A DNA stretch of 64,000 bases, taken from Bacillus cereus group sp. RP43. GTDB taxonomy: Bacteria > Bacillota > Bacilli > Bacillales > Bacillaceae_G. A program made the translations under genes and the position numbers. The notes under the pieces were generated by a model. It was not told the origin of the DNA and ran no database searches. It saw nothing but the letters and a program-made list of their open reading frames with translations. Where the stretch lies: contig NZ_JARVHQ010000001.1 in the NCBI RefSeq assembly GCF_040459645.1, positions 4,092,001-4,156,000 on the forward strand, in the 5' to 3' direction. Positions 36,095-45,162 of this stretch are shown here, in pieces (positions within the stretch are counted from its first letter, which is position 1; the number at the start of each line of letters is the position of its first letter).

Positions 36095-36389
36095 CTAATA
36101 TTTAGGACCCATGTAATCATAACTTTGGTCCAGCGCTTTTAGTAAATCAATCGCACCCTTTAACTCTCTTTTATCAGACTCTAATTCTTCCATCCTTCTT
36201 TCGATATCTTTTTTAAAAGATTCTAAATCGCTAATGGCCTTCTTCCCCACTTCAAGTTGCGACCAGCTTGATAAGAGTAAATTATGTACATTACTTACAA
36301 CTCTTTTATTATGATTTAAGTCTTGAATCATAATAAAAGAGTTGTAAAGCTTGATTCAAAGCTTCTTCATTTAAGTAAATTCTCGGCAT
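36095..36389 (-). pseudogene. Small helical partner of the lipase toxin, apparently frameshifted
   Basis: Just after the lipase stop, ATG 36389 with GGGAG upstream opens a frame (MPRIYLNEEALNQALQLFYY...) that stops at 36309 after 26 codons. The next frame continues from 36331 to 36095 with 78 residues (QDLNHNKRVVSNVHNLLLSS, ending LDQSYDYMGPKY) but has no ribosome binding site of its own. Together they would make a roughly 100-residue helical-hairpin protein, like the small partners that accompany LXG and TslA toxins. A 22-base inverted repeat lies at the junction. A terminator-like hairpin follows at 36067-36086. It is possible that the 78-residue part is still translated by coupling. Confidence 0.55.
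36295..36347. repeat. Perfect 22-base inverted repeat inside the partner gene
   Basis: Arms 36295-36316 and 36326-36347 are exact reverse complements (outer TTACAACTC / GAGTTGTAA), nine bases apart. It sits exactly at the break between the two partial reading frames. Confidence 0.85.
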
Positions 36390-36403
36390 CCTAATCTTCT
36401 CCC

Positions 36404-37651
36404 TTAATATTGTTGATCCGTCTTCTTATAATCATCGGCTTTCTTCTCAATAAAATCTGAAATTTCCGTTGCTGTTCGTATGTACCAAAAACTTAAATGC
36501 TCTACATGTGCACGTATATTATTTACTTTAGCTTCTACCCGTCTACTTTCAGCCGTTTCTAATAATGTCATCATATTAGAAATTAACCTCGGTACTCTAT
36601 CTTGAAATTCTTGTGCGTTTCGCTTCATTTCTCTTACGGCTTGTTCTAAATCCTCTACAACTACACGAATCTCTCCCCCGCCTAATAACGCGCCTGGTGA
36701 ATCATAAACTCTTTCATTCGTGTCTACATTTAACAAGTATTTATTGGATAAAGACCCATTCTCTCCAAACCGGAAGTTCTGATCTGTTTGATAGTGATAA
36801 CCAGGGCCACTTATCGAATTTAAAAATCGAGTAACATCCATCCCAAGCTTTTGCTGTAATGATAGCTTTGACATTTCTTCTTTCGAAATTGGTGGTGTTA
36901 CCGCATAAGTAGATCCTATATGACTTTCATATGCACCAAATGGTCCGTAGCCAATTGAATCATTTCCATGAACAACACTTACAATTCTATAATTAAACTC
37001 ACCCTTATTTGCTCTTTCTTGTAAATCAGGTGGTAACAAATGTTTTGCACTCGGCGCATTCCATGACATACATCTTACATTGTCATTAGATGCCGCTGCA
37101 TATTCCGCTAAAGCTCCCCCTAACGAATGACCCGTCGTATATATCTCCACATCATCTCTGTCTTTGTATGTATCCGTTACTTGTTTCATGACCCTTTCAG
37201 CTTGTTCGAATTGATTGTGTGTTTCCCAGCGCTGATTCTCTTCATTCCAATATTTCTTTGAACCTGCATTCTCAGTCCCTGCTACAGGAGGTGCTGCTGG
37301 TTCATGAACACCTTCTCGTAATACAAAATGATTTACATCCGCTTTGGCATCCTTCATACCTTCCCCTGGCTTCATCGGAATGCCTAAAGAGTTTTTCTCT
37401 ATAATTTTATCCCCTTCTGTACCTCGGAAAGCTACCATAACTTGCTTTTTTCCATCGATAACTCGTTCAAAGGCTACTGCATCCATTCCAGTTTGTTTGT
37501 CATGGAATGTTTCTCCTACTTTCCATGTTTGTACCGTACCCTCTTCAGCATTTTTAATGTTAATACTATCTTCTAAATCCTTATCATTTCGATAAGCCTC
37601 TTTAGATAAACGGTAAAAAGTTTCATCTGTAATTTTATTATTTTCTTTCAA
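36404..37651 (-). CDS. TslA-like lipase toxin with C-terminal LXG-like domain (type VII secretion candidate)
   Basis: A 415-residue protein. The N-terminal part (DUF6792-like; ETFYRLSKEAYRNDKDLED, QVMVAFRGTEGDKI) leads into a lipase class 3 core with the nucleophile elbow TTGHSLGGALAEY and later acidic/His candidates (VHGNDSIGYG, SGPGYHYQTD). From about residue 320 the sequence becomes helical (GEIRVVVEDLEQAVREMKRN, LSFWYIRTATEISDFIEKK), like an LXG/WXG100 targeting domain placed at the C-terminus. It ends with a YxxxD motif (YKKTD). This reversed layout is that of the S. aureus T7-secreted lipase TslA. The DUF1433 lipoproteins next to it are the TilA-like immunity type. No secretion machinery is in the window. 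Confidence 0.75.
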   Translation of the reverse strand: MKENNKITDETFYRLSKEAYRNDKDLEDSINIKNAEEGTVQTWKVGETFHDKQTGMDAVAFERVIDGKKQVMVAFRGTEGDKIIEKNSLGIPMKPGEGMKDAKADVNHFVLREGVHEPAAPPVAGTENAGSKKYWNEENQRWETHNQFEQAERVMKQVTDTYKDRDDVEIYTTGHSLGGALAEYAAASNDNVRCMSWNAPSAKHLLPPDLQERANKGEFNYRIVSVVHGNDSIGYGPFGAYESHIGSTYAVTPPISKEEMSKLSLQQKLGMDVTRFLNSISGPGYHYQTDQNFRFGENGSLSNKYLLNVDTNERVYDSPGALLGGGEIRVVVEDLEQAVREMKRNAQEFQDRVPRLISNMMTLLETAESRRVEAKVNNIRAHVEHLSFWYIRTATEISDFIEKKADDYKKTDQQY

Positions 37652-37716
37652 AATATCCCCTCCTTGTAAAAAATGGTATATTCTAATAACTAGGATAACA
37701 TCATTGAAGGGAGAAA

Positions 37717-38046
37717 ATGGTTATCAAATTCAAAAAAATTAGTTTTTATTTCCTTTTAATCTTTGTATTTGCTACTTTAGGAGGGTGTACTGTGGATAAT
37801 AAAAAAGAAGAGCAACTAATAGTAGATAAGGCTACAGAAACAACTATTAAATATTTTAAAGAAAAAGAAAATCTAGATGTAGTGATTACTAAACATAAAT
37901 TTGCCCCGAAGGACTTTCAAAGTGTTTGGATTTCAGGACATGTGAAAGATGATAAAAATAAAAAATTTTCGGCAGATGTTGAATTCGCTAATGATTATCA
38001 CATCGGTTCCATTTCCACATCTGAAGGTTTTGATTTAAAACACTAA
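37717..38046 (+). CDS. DUF1433 lipoprotein, copy 1 (putative TilA-like immunity protein)
   Basis: The 109-residue product has a lipoprotein signal peptide (ISFYFLLIFVFATL with lipobox LGGC) and the DUF1433 core (ATETTIKYFKEKENLDVVIT; FAPKDFQSVWISGHVKDD; NDYHIGSIST). GAAGGGAG precedes the ATG. It is divergent from the toxin gene with only 65 bases between them. In S. aureus, DUF1433-type TilA neutralises TslA outside the membrane; the same role is inferred here. Confidence 0.75.
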   Translation: MVIKFKKISFYFLLIFVFATLGGCTVDNKKEEQLIVDKATETTIKYFKEKENLDVVITKHKFAPKDFQSVWISGHVKDDKNKKFSADVEFANDYHIGSISTSEGFDLKH

Positions 38047-38161
38047 ATCTAATAGTTTCACTTCAACATAACTATTTAAGTTTGCTTCTTTAATTCAGGA
38101 GTGTTCCTTATAAGAAAGAAAAACTAAAAAGCACCCAACATCAAAAGAGATGTAAACATAG

Positions 38162-38251
38162 AAAGGGAACGAAAATCGAAAAGCTACAGCAACCATTGAT
38201 TATGAAAACAATTACGAAATGGAATCAATTAGTTTAGATCCAGAAAAATAA
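38162..38251 (+). pseudogene. C-terminal remnant of a DUF1433 gene
   Basis: A 29-codon open stretch ending in TAA encodes KATATIDYENNYEMESISLD, matching the C-terminal strand region of the DUF1433 copies (compare KFTASVEYANNYHIGAIST). No start or signal sequence remains. Confidence 0.6.
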
Positions 38252-38340
38252 CATTTTGATGAAGCACAATACATACAACTTTAAGAGGATTCAAGTCGGA
38301 GAAAGGCACCTTAGGGTGTCTTTTTTACGTAAAATATTTT

Positions 38341-38690
38341 AGCATATGAAGTTTTTTTCTTAACAAAATGATTTGTATCTGTTTTTAAATCCTTCATACC
38401 TTCCCTGGCTTCATTGGAACGCCTAAAGAGATTTTCTCGATAATTCCGTCCCCTTCTGTCCCCTAGAAAGCTACCATAACTTGCTTCTTCCCATTTATAT
38501 CTCGTTCAAAGGCTACTGCATCCATTCCGGTTTGTTTGTCGTAGAATGTCTCATTTACGCCCCACTCTTGCATTACATTATTGCTACTATCTTTAATATA
38601 AACTCTATCTTTAAGTTTCTTATCATTATAATATGCCATATTAGATAATTGATAATATGTACTATCTAAAACTTGATTATTTCCAGTCAT
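38341..38690 (-). pseudogene. Degenerate N-terminal fragment of a second TslA-like toxin gene
   Basis: The frame 38690-38463 (75 codons) matches residues 1-75 of the intact toxin (QVLDSTYYQLSNMAYYNDKK; FYDKQTGMDAVAFERDINGK) and stops where the intact gene has FRGTEGDKI. Homology continues past the stop (GTEGDGIIEKISLGVPMKPG) and then, after a one-base loss, MKDLKTDTNHFV, before vanishing near 38341. So the gene has an in-frame stop, a frameshift and a 3' truncation. It is divergent from DUF1433 copy 2, as the intact pair is. Confidence 0.75.
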
Positions 38691-38752
38691 CTTTTCTCCT
38701 CCTATAAAAAAAATATTATAATAATTAAGATAACATTTTTTGGAGGGTAATT

Positions 38753-39082
38753 ATGGCAAATAAAAACAAAAAAATTAGTTTTTATTTAGTTTTAATTCTT
38801 ATTCTTACTATATTAGGAGGGTGTACTGTGAAACAAGAACAAGACGAACAACAAATAATTGAAAAGGCCAAAGAAGAAACCATTCAATATTTCAAAAAAA
38901 CAGAGGGCTTAGATGTATCAATTACTGATCATGAATTTGGACCAAAAGACTTTCAAACTATCTCTATATCAGGCTATGTGACTAATGATAAAACTAAAGA
39001 ATTTACTGCTTCAGTTGAATACGCAAATAATTATCATATCGGCGCTATTTCAACCACCAAAAATTTAGAGCTTAAAAACTAA
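38753..39082 (+). CDS. DUF1433 lipoprotein, copy 2
   Basis: 109 residues with lipobox LGGC after a hydrophobic signal (ISFYLVLILILTI) and the DUF1433 core (KEETIQYFKKTEGLDVSITD; FGPKDFQTISISGYVTND). GGAGGG precedes the ATG. It is paired with the degenerate toxin fragment, so it is an orphan immunity candidate. AGGCACT/AGTGCCT forms its terminator at 39089-39106. Confidence 0.72.
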   Translation: MANKNKKISFYLVLILILTILGGCTVKQEQDEQQIIEKAKEETIQYFKKTEGLDVSITDHEFGPKDFQTISISGYVTNDKTKEFTASVEYANNYHIGAISTTKNLELKN

Positions 39083-39088
39083 TAATCC

Positions 39089-39112
39089 AGGCACTTTAGA
39101 GTGCCTTTTCTT
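39089..39112 (+). terminator. Terminator after DUF1433 copy 2
   Basis: AGGCACT pairs with AGTGCCT across four bases, followed by TTTCTTT. Confidence 0.8.
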
Positions 39113-39192
39113 TATACTTCACCACACAATGTTCAGTGAATATAAAATTTATTGAAGAGGAATATAACGCAACATTCATGGAGTGATTATTC

Positions 39193-39510
39193 GTGAAAAA
39201 ATATGCTATAAGATTATTCTTTATCTTTACACTTATCCTTTTAGGAGGGTGTACTATAGATCAAAAGAATGAGGAACAACAAATCATTGAAAAGGCACAA
39301 GAAAGAACCATCCAATACTTCAAAGAAAAACAAGACTTAGATGTAGTAATCACTGATTATAGATTTGGTCCAAGTGATTTACAAGGTATCTTTATCTCCG
39401 GCTATATAAAAAATGATGAAAGCAAAACATTTAATATTACAATAGAATACGGTGGAGATGAATATACAATAGGTTCTATCTCTACAAGTGAAAATTTACA
39501 TTTAAAATAA
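39193..39510 (+). CDS. DUF1433 lipoprotein, copy 3
   Basis: 105 residues starting at GTG (MKKYAIRLFFIFTLIL, lipobox LGGC) with the core RTIQYFKEKQDLDVVITDYR and DLQGIFISGYIKND. The 5' region resembles that of copy 4 over about 90 bases, which points to tandem duplication. It is the most divergent copy near its C-terminus (ITIEYGGDEYTIGSIST). Confidence 0.72.
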   Translation: MKKYAIRLFFIFTLILLGGCTIDQKNEEQQIIEKAQERTIQYFKEKQDLDVVITDYRFGPSDLQGIFISGYIKNDESKTFNITIEYGGDEYTIGSISTSENLHLK

Positions 39511-39511
39511 T

Positions 39512-39546
39512 AAAGAAAAGGCACTCTTTTAAAGTGCCTTTTCTTT
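39512..39546 (+). terminator. Terminator after DUF1433 copy 3
   Basis: AAAGAAAAGGCACT pairs with AGTGCCTTTTCTTT across seven bases. Confidence 0.85.
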
Positions 39547-39623
39547 ATACCCCACCACAATGTTCAGTGGGTATAAAATTTAGGAAAAAGAAATATAACG
39601 CAATATTAATGGAGTGATTCTAC

Positions 39624-39941
39624 GTGAAAAAATTTGGTATAAGATTATTCTTTATTTTTACACTTATACTTTTAGGAGGATGTACTATGGAAAATAAACA
39701 GGAAAAACAACAAGTAATTGATAAAGCGAAAGAAAAAACTGTTAAATATTTCAAAGAAACAGAGGGCTTAGATGTAACAATTACTGGTCATAAATTTGGA
39801 CCAAAAGATTTTCAAACTATCCTTATCTCAGGTTATGTAACAAATGACGAAAGTAAAAAGTTTACTGCTTCAGTCCAATACGCTAATGATTATCATATTG
39901 GTTCTATTTCAGCGTCTAATAATTTTGATTTTAAACACTAA
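39624..39941 (+). CDS. DUF1433 lipoprotein, copy 4
   Basis: 105 residues starting at GTG (MKKFGIRLFFIFTLIL, lipobox LGGC), core KTVKYFKETEGLDVTITGHK and FGPKDFQTILISGYVTND. Its N-terminus and upstream region match copy 3. Its last codons and the following roughly 85 bases match copy 1, so the copies have exchanged or duplicated segments. Confidence 0.72.
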   Translation: MKKFGIRLFFIFTLILLGGCTMENKQEKQQVIDKAKEKTVKYFKETEGLDVTITGHKFGPKDFQTILISGYVTNDESKKFTASVQYANDYHIGSISASNNFDFKH

Positions 39942-40020
39942 ATCTAATAGTTTCACTTCGAAATAATTATTTAAGTTTGTTTCTTTAATTCAAGAATGTT
40001 CCTTATAAGAAATAAAAACT

Positions 40021-40059
40021 AAAAAGCACCCACTATCAGAAAAAGTGAGTGCTTTTTTT
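40021..40059 (+). terminator. Terminator after DUF1433 copy 4
   Basis: AAAAAGCACCCACT pairs with AGTGAGTGCTTTTT (one mismatch), followed by T residues. Confidence 0.8.
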
Positions 40060-40104
40060 GCTTCTAGGAGTACGCCAGTAAAGTGGATATAAACATAGGC
40101 ACGC

Positions 40105-40151
40105 AAAATAGAAAGCCCCGGTTATATTTAACAGCCAGTGCTTTCTATTTT
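40105..40151. terminator. Inverted repeat, possible lutABC terminator
   Basis: AAAATAGAAAGC and GCTTTCTATTTT are perfect complements with a 23-base loop. On the minus strand the second arm ends in four T; it lies about 80 bases beyond the lutC stop. Confidence 0.5.
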
Positions 40152-40229
40152 CTGTATTCTCATAAATGTTAGTGTTTCATCTATATTTCCAACTCGTATG
40201 CGCGGGCGCTCTCTCACAAACATAAATCA

Positions 40230-40931
40230 TTATTGATCATCCACAATAATATATGCTGTTCTAATTGGCCCGTGTACACCTACGACAAGGTTCATTTCAA
40301 TATCTGCGCTATTTGACGGACCAGAAACGAAGTTCACACAAGCCGACAGGTTTTCTCCCGCTTTACTTTGATCATGAATCAGTTTTGTAGCTTGGGTTAA
40401 CCTTGGTACGATCGTACTTTTAGGAACGATTGCAATATATGACTCTGGAAGCAAACTAACATGCCTTCCTTTTAACCCATCATTAAATAACACAACGGTT
40501 CCTGATTCCGCTAGAGTCATATCACTGAACGTAATGCCAAGATCAGCAGCTTTCGCAAATTTTATGTCCTCTTCTTTATCATCTAATCCCCATGCACGAA
40601 AATGTGTTGTACCTTCATTTTTGAAAAATGGAGTAAGACCATACTCATTAAAGCGCCCATCATTCGCATACATAGCAGATTTGATATTCCAATCTTTTAT
40701 AAAAGACCCCAATGTTTCAACAAGATTTTCCTTTGTTGTTCGCTTTACTTCTGTATGAATGACTTCGCAGTGTTCTATTAACTTTAATACAAGTTCGTCT
40801 TGCGAAAGTCCGTCAAAAACAGTCCACTGCGGTGAAACAGACCATTTCGGTTTTTTCACTGCTTCTGGACGTTTCCTACCAAGTTTTTCTGATAATTGGA
40901 GTAAAAATTCATCACGATTTTGGATGGCCAT
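40230..40931 (-). CDS. lutC: Lactate utilization protein LutC
   Basis: I start at the second of two ATGs (40931, [18 protein letters not shown]); AAGGAG lies seven bases upstream and the frame further up overlaps lutB. The 233-residue LUD-domain protein has [20 protein letters not shown] and [20 protein letters not shown], as in LutC. With LutA and LutB it oxidises L-lactate to pyruvate. The gene overlaps the lutB end by about 20 bases. Confidence 0.9.
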   Translation of the reverse strand: MAIQNRDEFLLQLSEKLGRKRPEAVKKPKWSVSPQWTVFDGLSQDELVLKLIEHCEVIHTEVKRTTKENLVETLGSFIKDWNIKSAMYANDGRFNEYGLTPFFKNEGTTHFRAWGLDDKEEDIKFAKAADLGITFSDMTLAESGTVVLFNDGLKGRHVSLLPESYIAIVPKSTIVPRLTQATKLIHDQSKAGENLSACVNFVSGPSNSADIEMNLVVGVHGPIRTAYIIVDDQ

Positions 40932-42342
40932 CATTGTTCTCCTTTTCGTGTTTTTTAAACCACTCTCGAAACGGTTGTTTTTTCGGAACCGGAAAATCTC
41001 TCGCATCCGTCCAATCTTTTAACGGCCCAATGCCGCGCTCGATTTTATCTCCTTTTGCGAGAGGTTTTAATGCATACGGAGCGCTCTTCGCAGCAAAAGA
41101 AAATAATCTAGGACTCTTCACCACTTTTTCAAAACCTTTCATAGCTACGTTCCAAGCTACAGGCGATTGTTTTTCTTCTACGATGCGGCTGCGATGTTTA
41201 ATTAATAAGTCGTGTAACGGGATTTTCACTGGACACGCTTCTGTACAAGCTCCACAAAGGCTAGATGCATAAGGTAAATCCTTATATTCATCATATCCCC
41301 CTAAAAGCGGTGTTAACACAGCTCCAATCGGTCCTGGATAAATAGAGCCGTATGCATGTCCACCAATATGCCTGTATACAGGACACACATTAATACATGC
41401 CGCGCAACGAATGCACTGAAGGACACTTTGGAATTCTGTTCCTACAATATCGGAACGACCATTATCAACAATGACTAAATGGAATTCCTCAGGTCCATCT
41501 GTTCCGCCGGGCTCTGTTAACCCTGTAATATAACTTGTTAACTTTTGTCCTACAGAACTTCGGCATAGAAGTGTGACTAAAACATCAAGCTCTTCCCACG
41601 TTGGAACAATACGTTCCATCCCCATAACTGTAATCAACGTTTTCGGAAGTGTCGTAGTAAGTCTTGCATTTCCTTCGTTTGCTACGATAGAAATTGACCC
41701 CGACTCTGCAACAGCAAAGTTACATCCAGTCACCCCTATATCCGCTGCAAAAAAATCATCACGTATATACGATCTTACAAACCTCGCCATTTCCGTAGGA
41801 TCAGATGTTCCGGTATACTCTAACTTTGTTTTAAATATTTCACAAATGTGTTCTTTATCTTTGTGAAGACACGGAACAACAATGTGTGATGGAGGATCGT
41901 GGTCGTTCACTTGTAGAATAAATTCAGCAAGATCTGTTTCTAACACTTCCGCTCCAGCTTCTTCAATTGCTTCATTTAAACTAATCTCTTCCGTTACCAT
42001 AGATTTTGATTTCACAATTTTTTTCGCGTTTTTCTTTTTTACAATCTCTTTTACATATTCCCTTGCGTCTTCTGCAGTTTTTGCGAAATAAACAAAACCA
42101 CCGTTTTTCTCAATATTTTCACTCAGCTCATATAAATAATAATCAAGGTTTTCTAATGTATGCTTTCGAATTTCTTCTCCTAAAGCTCGCCATTCCTCCC
42201 AATTCCCAAGACTCTCAGTAGCTTTTAATTTCTTGACTCTAAGACCATCTTGCGCTTTCCTGACAGCCTGTCGCATAAATTGATCCCCAATGCCTGTTTC
42301 AGTACGCTTATGAAAGGGATCGTTCCCAATTTTCATTCCCAT
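40912..42342 (-). CDS. lutB: Lactate utilization iron-sulfur protein LutB
   Basis: The 476-residue protein combines a LUD domain ([20 protein letters not shown]) with two ferredoxin-like cysteine clusters ([19 protein letters not shown] and [18 protein letters not shown]) and a C-terminal helical tail. It passes electrons from lactate in the LutABC complex. The ATG follows a G-rich stretch (GAGGGGGATATAGAG). Middle gene of lutA-lutB-lutC. Confidence 0.93.
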   Translation of the reverse strand: MGMKIGNDPFHKRTETGIGDQFMRQAVRKAQDGLRVKKLKATESLGNWEEWRALGEEIRKHTLENLDYYLYELSENIEKNGGFVYFAKTAEDAREYVKEIVKKKNAKKIVKSKSMVTEEISLNEAIEEAGAEVLETDLAEFILQVNDHDPPSHIVVPCLHKDKEHICEIFKTKLEYTGTSDPTEMARFVRSYIRDDFFAADIGVTGCNFAVAESGSISIVANEGNARLTTTLPKTLITVMGMERIVPTWEELDVLVTLLCRSSVGQKLTSYITGLTEPGGTDGPEEFHLVIVDNGRSDIVGTEFQSVLQCIRCAACINVCPVYRHIGGHAYGSIYPGPIGAVLTPLLGGYDEYKDLPYASSLCGACTEACPVKIPLHDLLIKHRSRIVEEKQSPVAWNVAMKGFEKVVKSPRLFSFAAKSAPYALKPLAKGDKIERGIGPLKDWTDARDFPVPKKQPFREWFKKHEKENNDGHPKS

Positions 42343-42357
42343 CTCTATATCCCCCTC

Positions 42358-43083
42358 TTATTTTCGATCTTCATTTAATACTTGAGCAATATGTTTTACA
42401 TCAATTGGATAACCATTACGTGTTAAACGTCCTTTTATATTCATTAAGCAGCTACAATCCATCCCAATTAACACTTCCGCACCGGTTTCCATAATATGCT
42501 TTACTTTTTCCTCAACCATTTGCTCAGAAATTTCTGGCATTTTCACTGAGAATGTACCCCCAAATCCGCAGCAATCATAATTATGCGGCAGTGAAACAAC
42601 TTCCAGTCCCTTTACACATTTTAATAATTTTTGCGGCGGTTCCTTAATCCCCATTAATCGGCTCATATGACAAGATGTATGAACCGTTGCTTTTTTATGA
42701 AGCTCCGCACCTAAATCTTCTTTTCCTAATACTTCAACAAGAAATTGTGTGAATTCATATGTTTTATTTCCAAGTTCAGTAGCTTTTTTCTTCCAATCCG
42801 CTTCACTTTCAGAAAATAAGCTAGAAAACTCGTGAACCATCATAGCGCAAGACCCCGATGGTGCCACAACATATTCTGAACTAGCAAAGGCTTCAATCAT
42901 ATGTTTTGCAGCTGTTTTTGTTTCTTTAACATACCCGCTATTATAAGCAGGTTGTCCGCAGCAAGTTTGAGTTTTAGGAAAATCAACTTCACATCCTAAA
43001 TCTTCAAGAATTTCCACAACATCTCTTCCTACTTCTGGATAAAAAACATCTGCAACACAAGTAATAAATATTGATACTTTCAT
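42358..43083 (-). CDS. lutA: Lactate utilization protein LutA
   Basis: Start at ATG 43083 (MKVSIFITCVADVFYPE) after GGGGTG. The 241-residue protein has two cysteine-rich CCG motifs (TCCGQPAYNSGYV and CCGFGGTFSVKMPEISEQM), as in LutA and heterodisulfide reductase-like subunits, plus PSGSCAMMVHEF. First gene of the operon. No LutR or lactate permease is adjacent. Confidence 0.92.
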   Translation of the reverse strand: MKVSIFITCVADVFYPEVGRDVVEILEDLGCEVDFPKTQTCCGQPAYNSGYVKETKTAAKHMIEAFASSEYVVAPSGSCAMMVHEFSSLFSESEADWKKKATELGNKTYEFTQFLVEVLGKEDLGAELHKKATVHTSCHMSRLMGIKEPPQKLLKCVKGLEVVSLPHNYDCCGFGGTFSVKMPEISEQMVEEKVKHIMETGAEVLIGMDCSCLMNIKGRLTRNGYPIDVKHIAQVLNEDRK

Positions 43084-43190
43084 ATTTTGCACCCCTAAAT
43101 ACAGTAAAGTAAGCTCAAGCAACTTTATAACCAAATCTACTTTATCTGTATATTATTGGTAAAAAATTAAAAAATATGAATAAAAATAGC

Positions 43191-43229
43191 AAAAAGCATC
43201 CTAAATTACATATTTAGGATGCTTTCTTT
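43191..43229. terminator. Terminator of ecsABC
   Basis: AAAGCATCCTAAAT pairs with ATTTAGGATGCTTT across five bases, right after the ecsC stop on the minus strand. Confidence 0.85.
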
Positions 43230-43937
43230 TTAATTTCTATTCAGCAATCGCATACGATAACAATTCATCGTCACTTCCCCAAGCCTTTGCAATAATTGAT
43301 AATTCGCATATGCTCCGACCGGGGCACCGATGATTGGAACGAGTTGAAGCATTTTTGCTAAATCGATATAGTCTCGGTACTCTGTTTGGAACTTTTCCCA
43401 GTCCATATGATTTTCTTCTTCTGTATCCCAAGTTTCAATTGCTTTCCATATTTCTTTTCTATGATCATCACTCGAAAAAGCAAGCTGGAAAACGTGAAGA
43501 ATAAAAAGACGCTCTTCTTTTTTACTCGTATCAAATCCGTATAATGTCGCTGCATCAAATAAAAATTTTATTTTAATAGTAAGTAATAACGGAAAATCGG
43601 CAAGACCGAGGAGAATACCACCTGCTCCCGTTCCGGCTCCTTCTGCCGCTGCGACTTTTTTGTACTCATCCATTTTTTTACGTACTTCATCGTCTCTTCT
43701 TTGCAGTGACCAGTTCGTTTCTTTTAGCTTCGGTTTTATGAAGTTTGATCCAGCACTAATTGTTTGTACCATCATCCGAATCGTTTCTGTTAGTAACTTT
43801 TGCACTTTCGCCGGAATGAGCTGTTGTACTTTCACCTGCACTTTTTTAGAGAACCGTGTCATCATAGAAGAATCTTTCATGAATGTAGCTTTCCACTGCT
43901 CCAATTCTTTTATAACCTTCTCTTCATATGTAATCAT
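43230..43937 (-). CDS. ecsC: EcsC family protein
   Basis: A 235-residue protein with the EcsC pattern: EGAGTGAGGILLGLADFPLL, TIKIKFLFDAATLYGFDTSK, LVPIIGAPVGAYANYQLLQR. It is the third gene of ecsABC, 13 bases after ecsB. Its role is unknown; EcsA and EcsB act without it in B. subtilis. Confidence 0.9.
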   Translation of the reverse strand: MITYEEKVIKELEQWKATFMKDSSMMTRFSKKVQVKVQQLIPAKVQKLLTETIRMMVQTISAGSNFIKPKLKETNWSLQRRDDEVRKKMDEYKKVAAAEGAGTGAGGILLGLADFPLLLTIKIKFLFDAATLYGFDTSKKEERLFILHVFQLAFSSDDHRKEIWKAIETWDTEEENHMDWEKFQTEYRDYIDLAKMLQLVPIIGAPVGAYANYQLLQRLGEVTMNCYRMRLLNRN

Positions 43938-43950
43938 AGGTTCATTCCTT

Positions 43951-45162
43951 TCAGTTTAAACGCTCAATGCGCTTCGCACCGTATTGATAAACGAAACCAA
44001 TACTAAATAATATGCTTACGACAAATAAAATGCCGGTCATAATGAAATCTTTCGTCGCAAGTGCAAATAAAATTGTAAATACAGCACTACCGATGATAAG
44101 AATCGCATTTAATAAAGTAAGAAAATCTTTCTTCTTCTCATCTCCCCCTACCGGATATAAATCAAGCCAGATTTTCATACGGTGATGTTTCCAAAGGGTT
44201 AATAGCTGGTAACCGATTAAGTATAAGAAAACAAGGCTTACGATAAAGCGTCCATATAAAAATGGGATAAAGTAAAGAATGACTCCTCCAAGAACGAGTA
44301 AACGCATATATAAGCCGAAATAGTTACCTGATCTTAAAAACGTTCTCGTATATAAGTATAAATATGTACGTTTCTCACCGATCATCGAAAGGATGAAATC
44401 AAGCCATTTCCTACGTGATACTCTCTCTTTTAACGCCGGTACATCAACGAACATATTCGCAATGCGGTACAGCAGCATCATTTTTTTACCTTCTTCAGAA
44501 ATTAAATACTCCCAGTTCAGCGGCTTCCCTTTCACCCTTTGATGCATAACAGCAAGGTATAGCGCCATTAAAAAGACAATTACACCGGTAAAAATGACTG
44601 AAGTACGTTCTACAAGGAAGTACACAAATAAGCCGTTTAAGATAAAACGAATGAACCAATCTGCTTTTTGAACGCTTTGATCTGTTAAAAATGATTTTTC
44701 CCACGCTACGAATAAATTCCACGCCTTTACAATGACAAGCGCGATTACAATCCATATGTAATTTGCTCCTGTTTGTTTCATTTGCTGGAAATATAACGGA
44801 GCAAGCGAAGCTGCTACCATTGCGATTATGTATAACTGAATCATAAACGTAAAGAGAAATGCCTTTGTAAAGTAAGGCTTTAACTTTTCTTCAACTGGTA
44901 GTAAATAAACGAGGTCTGCTTCTTTTAATAACGTTTGGATTGATCCAGCTGTTAATACGAGGCCAAGTAAGACTGCCATAACAATCGCTGTCGGAAACGA
45001 AGGTGTTAACGTTTGTAACCATTGCTGGTAATAATACGCCCCTGCACCGATGATAAATACGAAAATAAATTTCAAATGATCATTAAATACGTATTTACTA
45101 TATGTACGAACTTCTTTTAGAAAGTGCCGAAATCGTTCTTTCCATAACGCTGTGCTATTCAT
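43951..45162 (-). CDS. ecsB: ABC transporter permease EcsB
   Basis: The 403-residue protein has about ten membrane helices in the EcsB arrangement and begins MNSTALWKERFRHFLKEVRT. With EcsA it forms an exporter-like ABC system that affects secretion, competence and intramembrane protease activity in B. subtilis. Its start overlaps the ecsA end by eight bases. Confidence 0.92.
   Translation of the reverse strand: MNSTALWKERFRHFLKEVRTYSKYVFNDHLKFIFVFIIGAGAYYYQQWLQTLTPSFPTAIVMAVLLGLVLTAGSIQTLLKEADLVYLLPVEEKLKPYFTKAFLFTFMIQLYIIAMVAASLAPLYFQQMKQTGANYIWIVIALVIVKAWNLFVAWEKSFLTDQSVQKADWFIRFILNGLFVYFLVERTSVIFTGVIVFLMALYLAVMHQRVKGKPLNWEYLISEEGKKMMLLYRIANMFVDVPALKERVSRRKWLDFILSMIGEKRTYLYLYTRTFLRSGNYFGLYMRLLVLGGVILYFIPFLYGRFIVSLVFLYLIGYQLLTLWKHHRMKIWLDLYPVGGDEKKKDFLTLLNAILIIGSAVFTILFALATKDFIMTGILFVVSILFSIGFVYQYGAKRIERLN

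Noticed and set aside
40932..41006. Longer N-terminus for lutC
   Set aside because: It lies within the lutB end; AAGGAG places the start at 40931.
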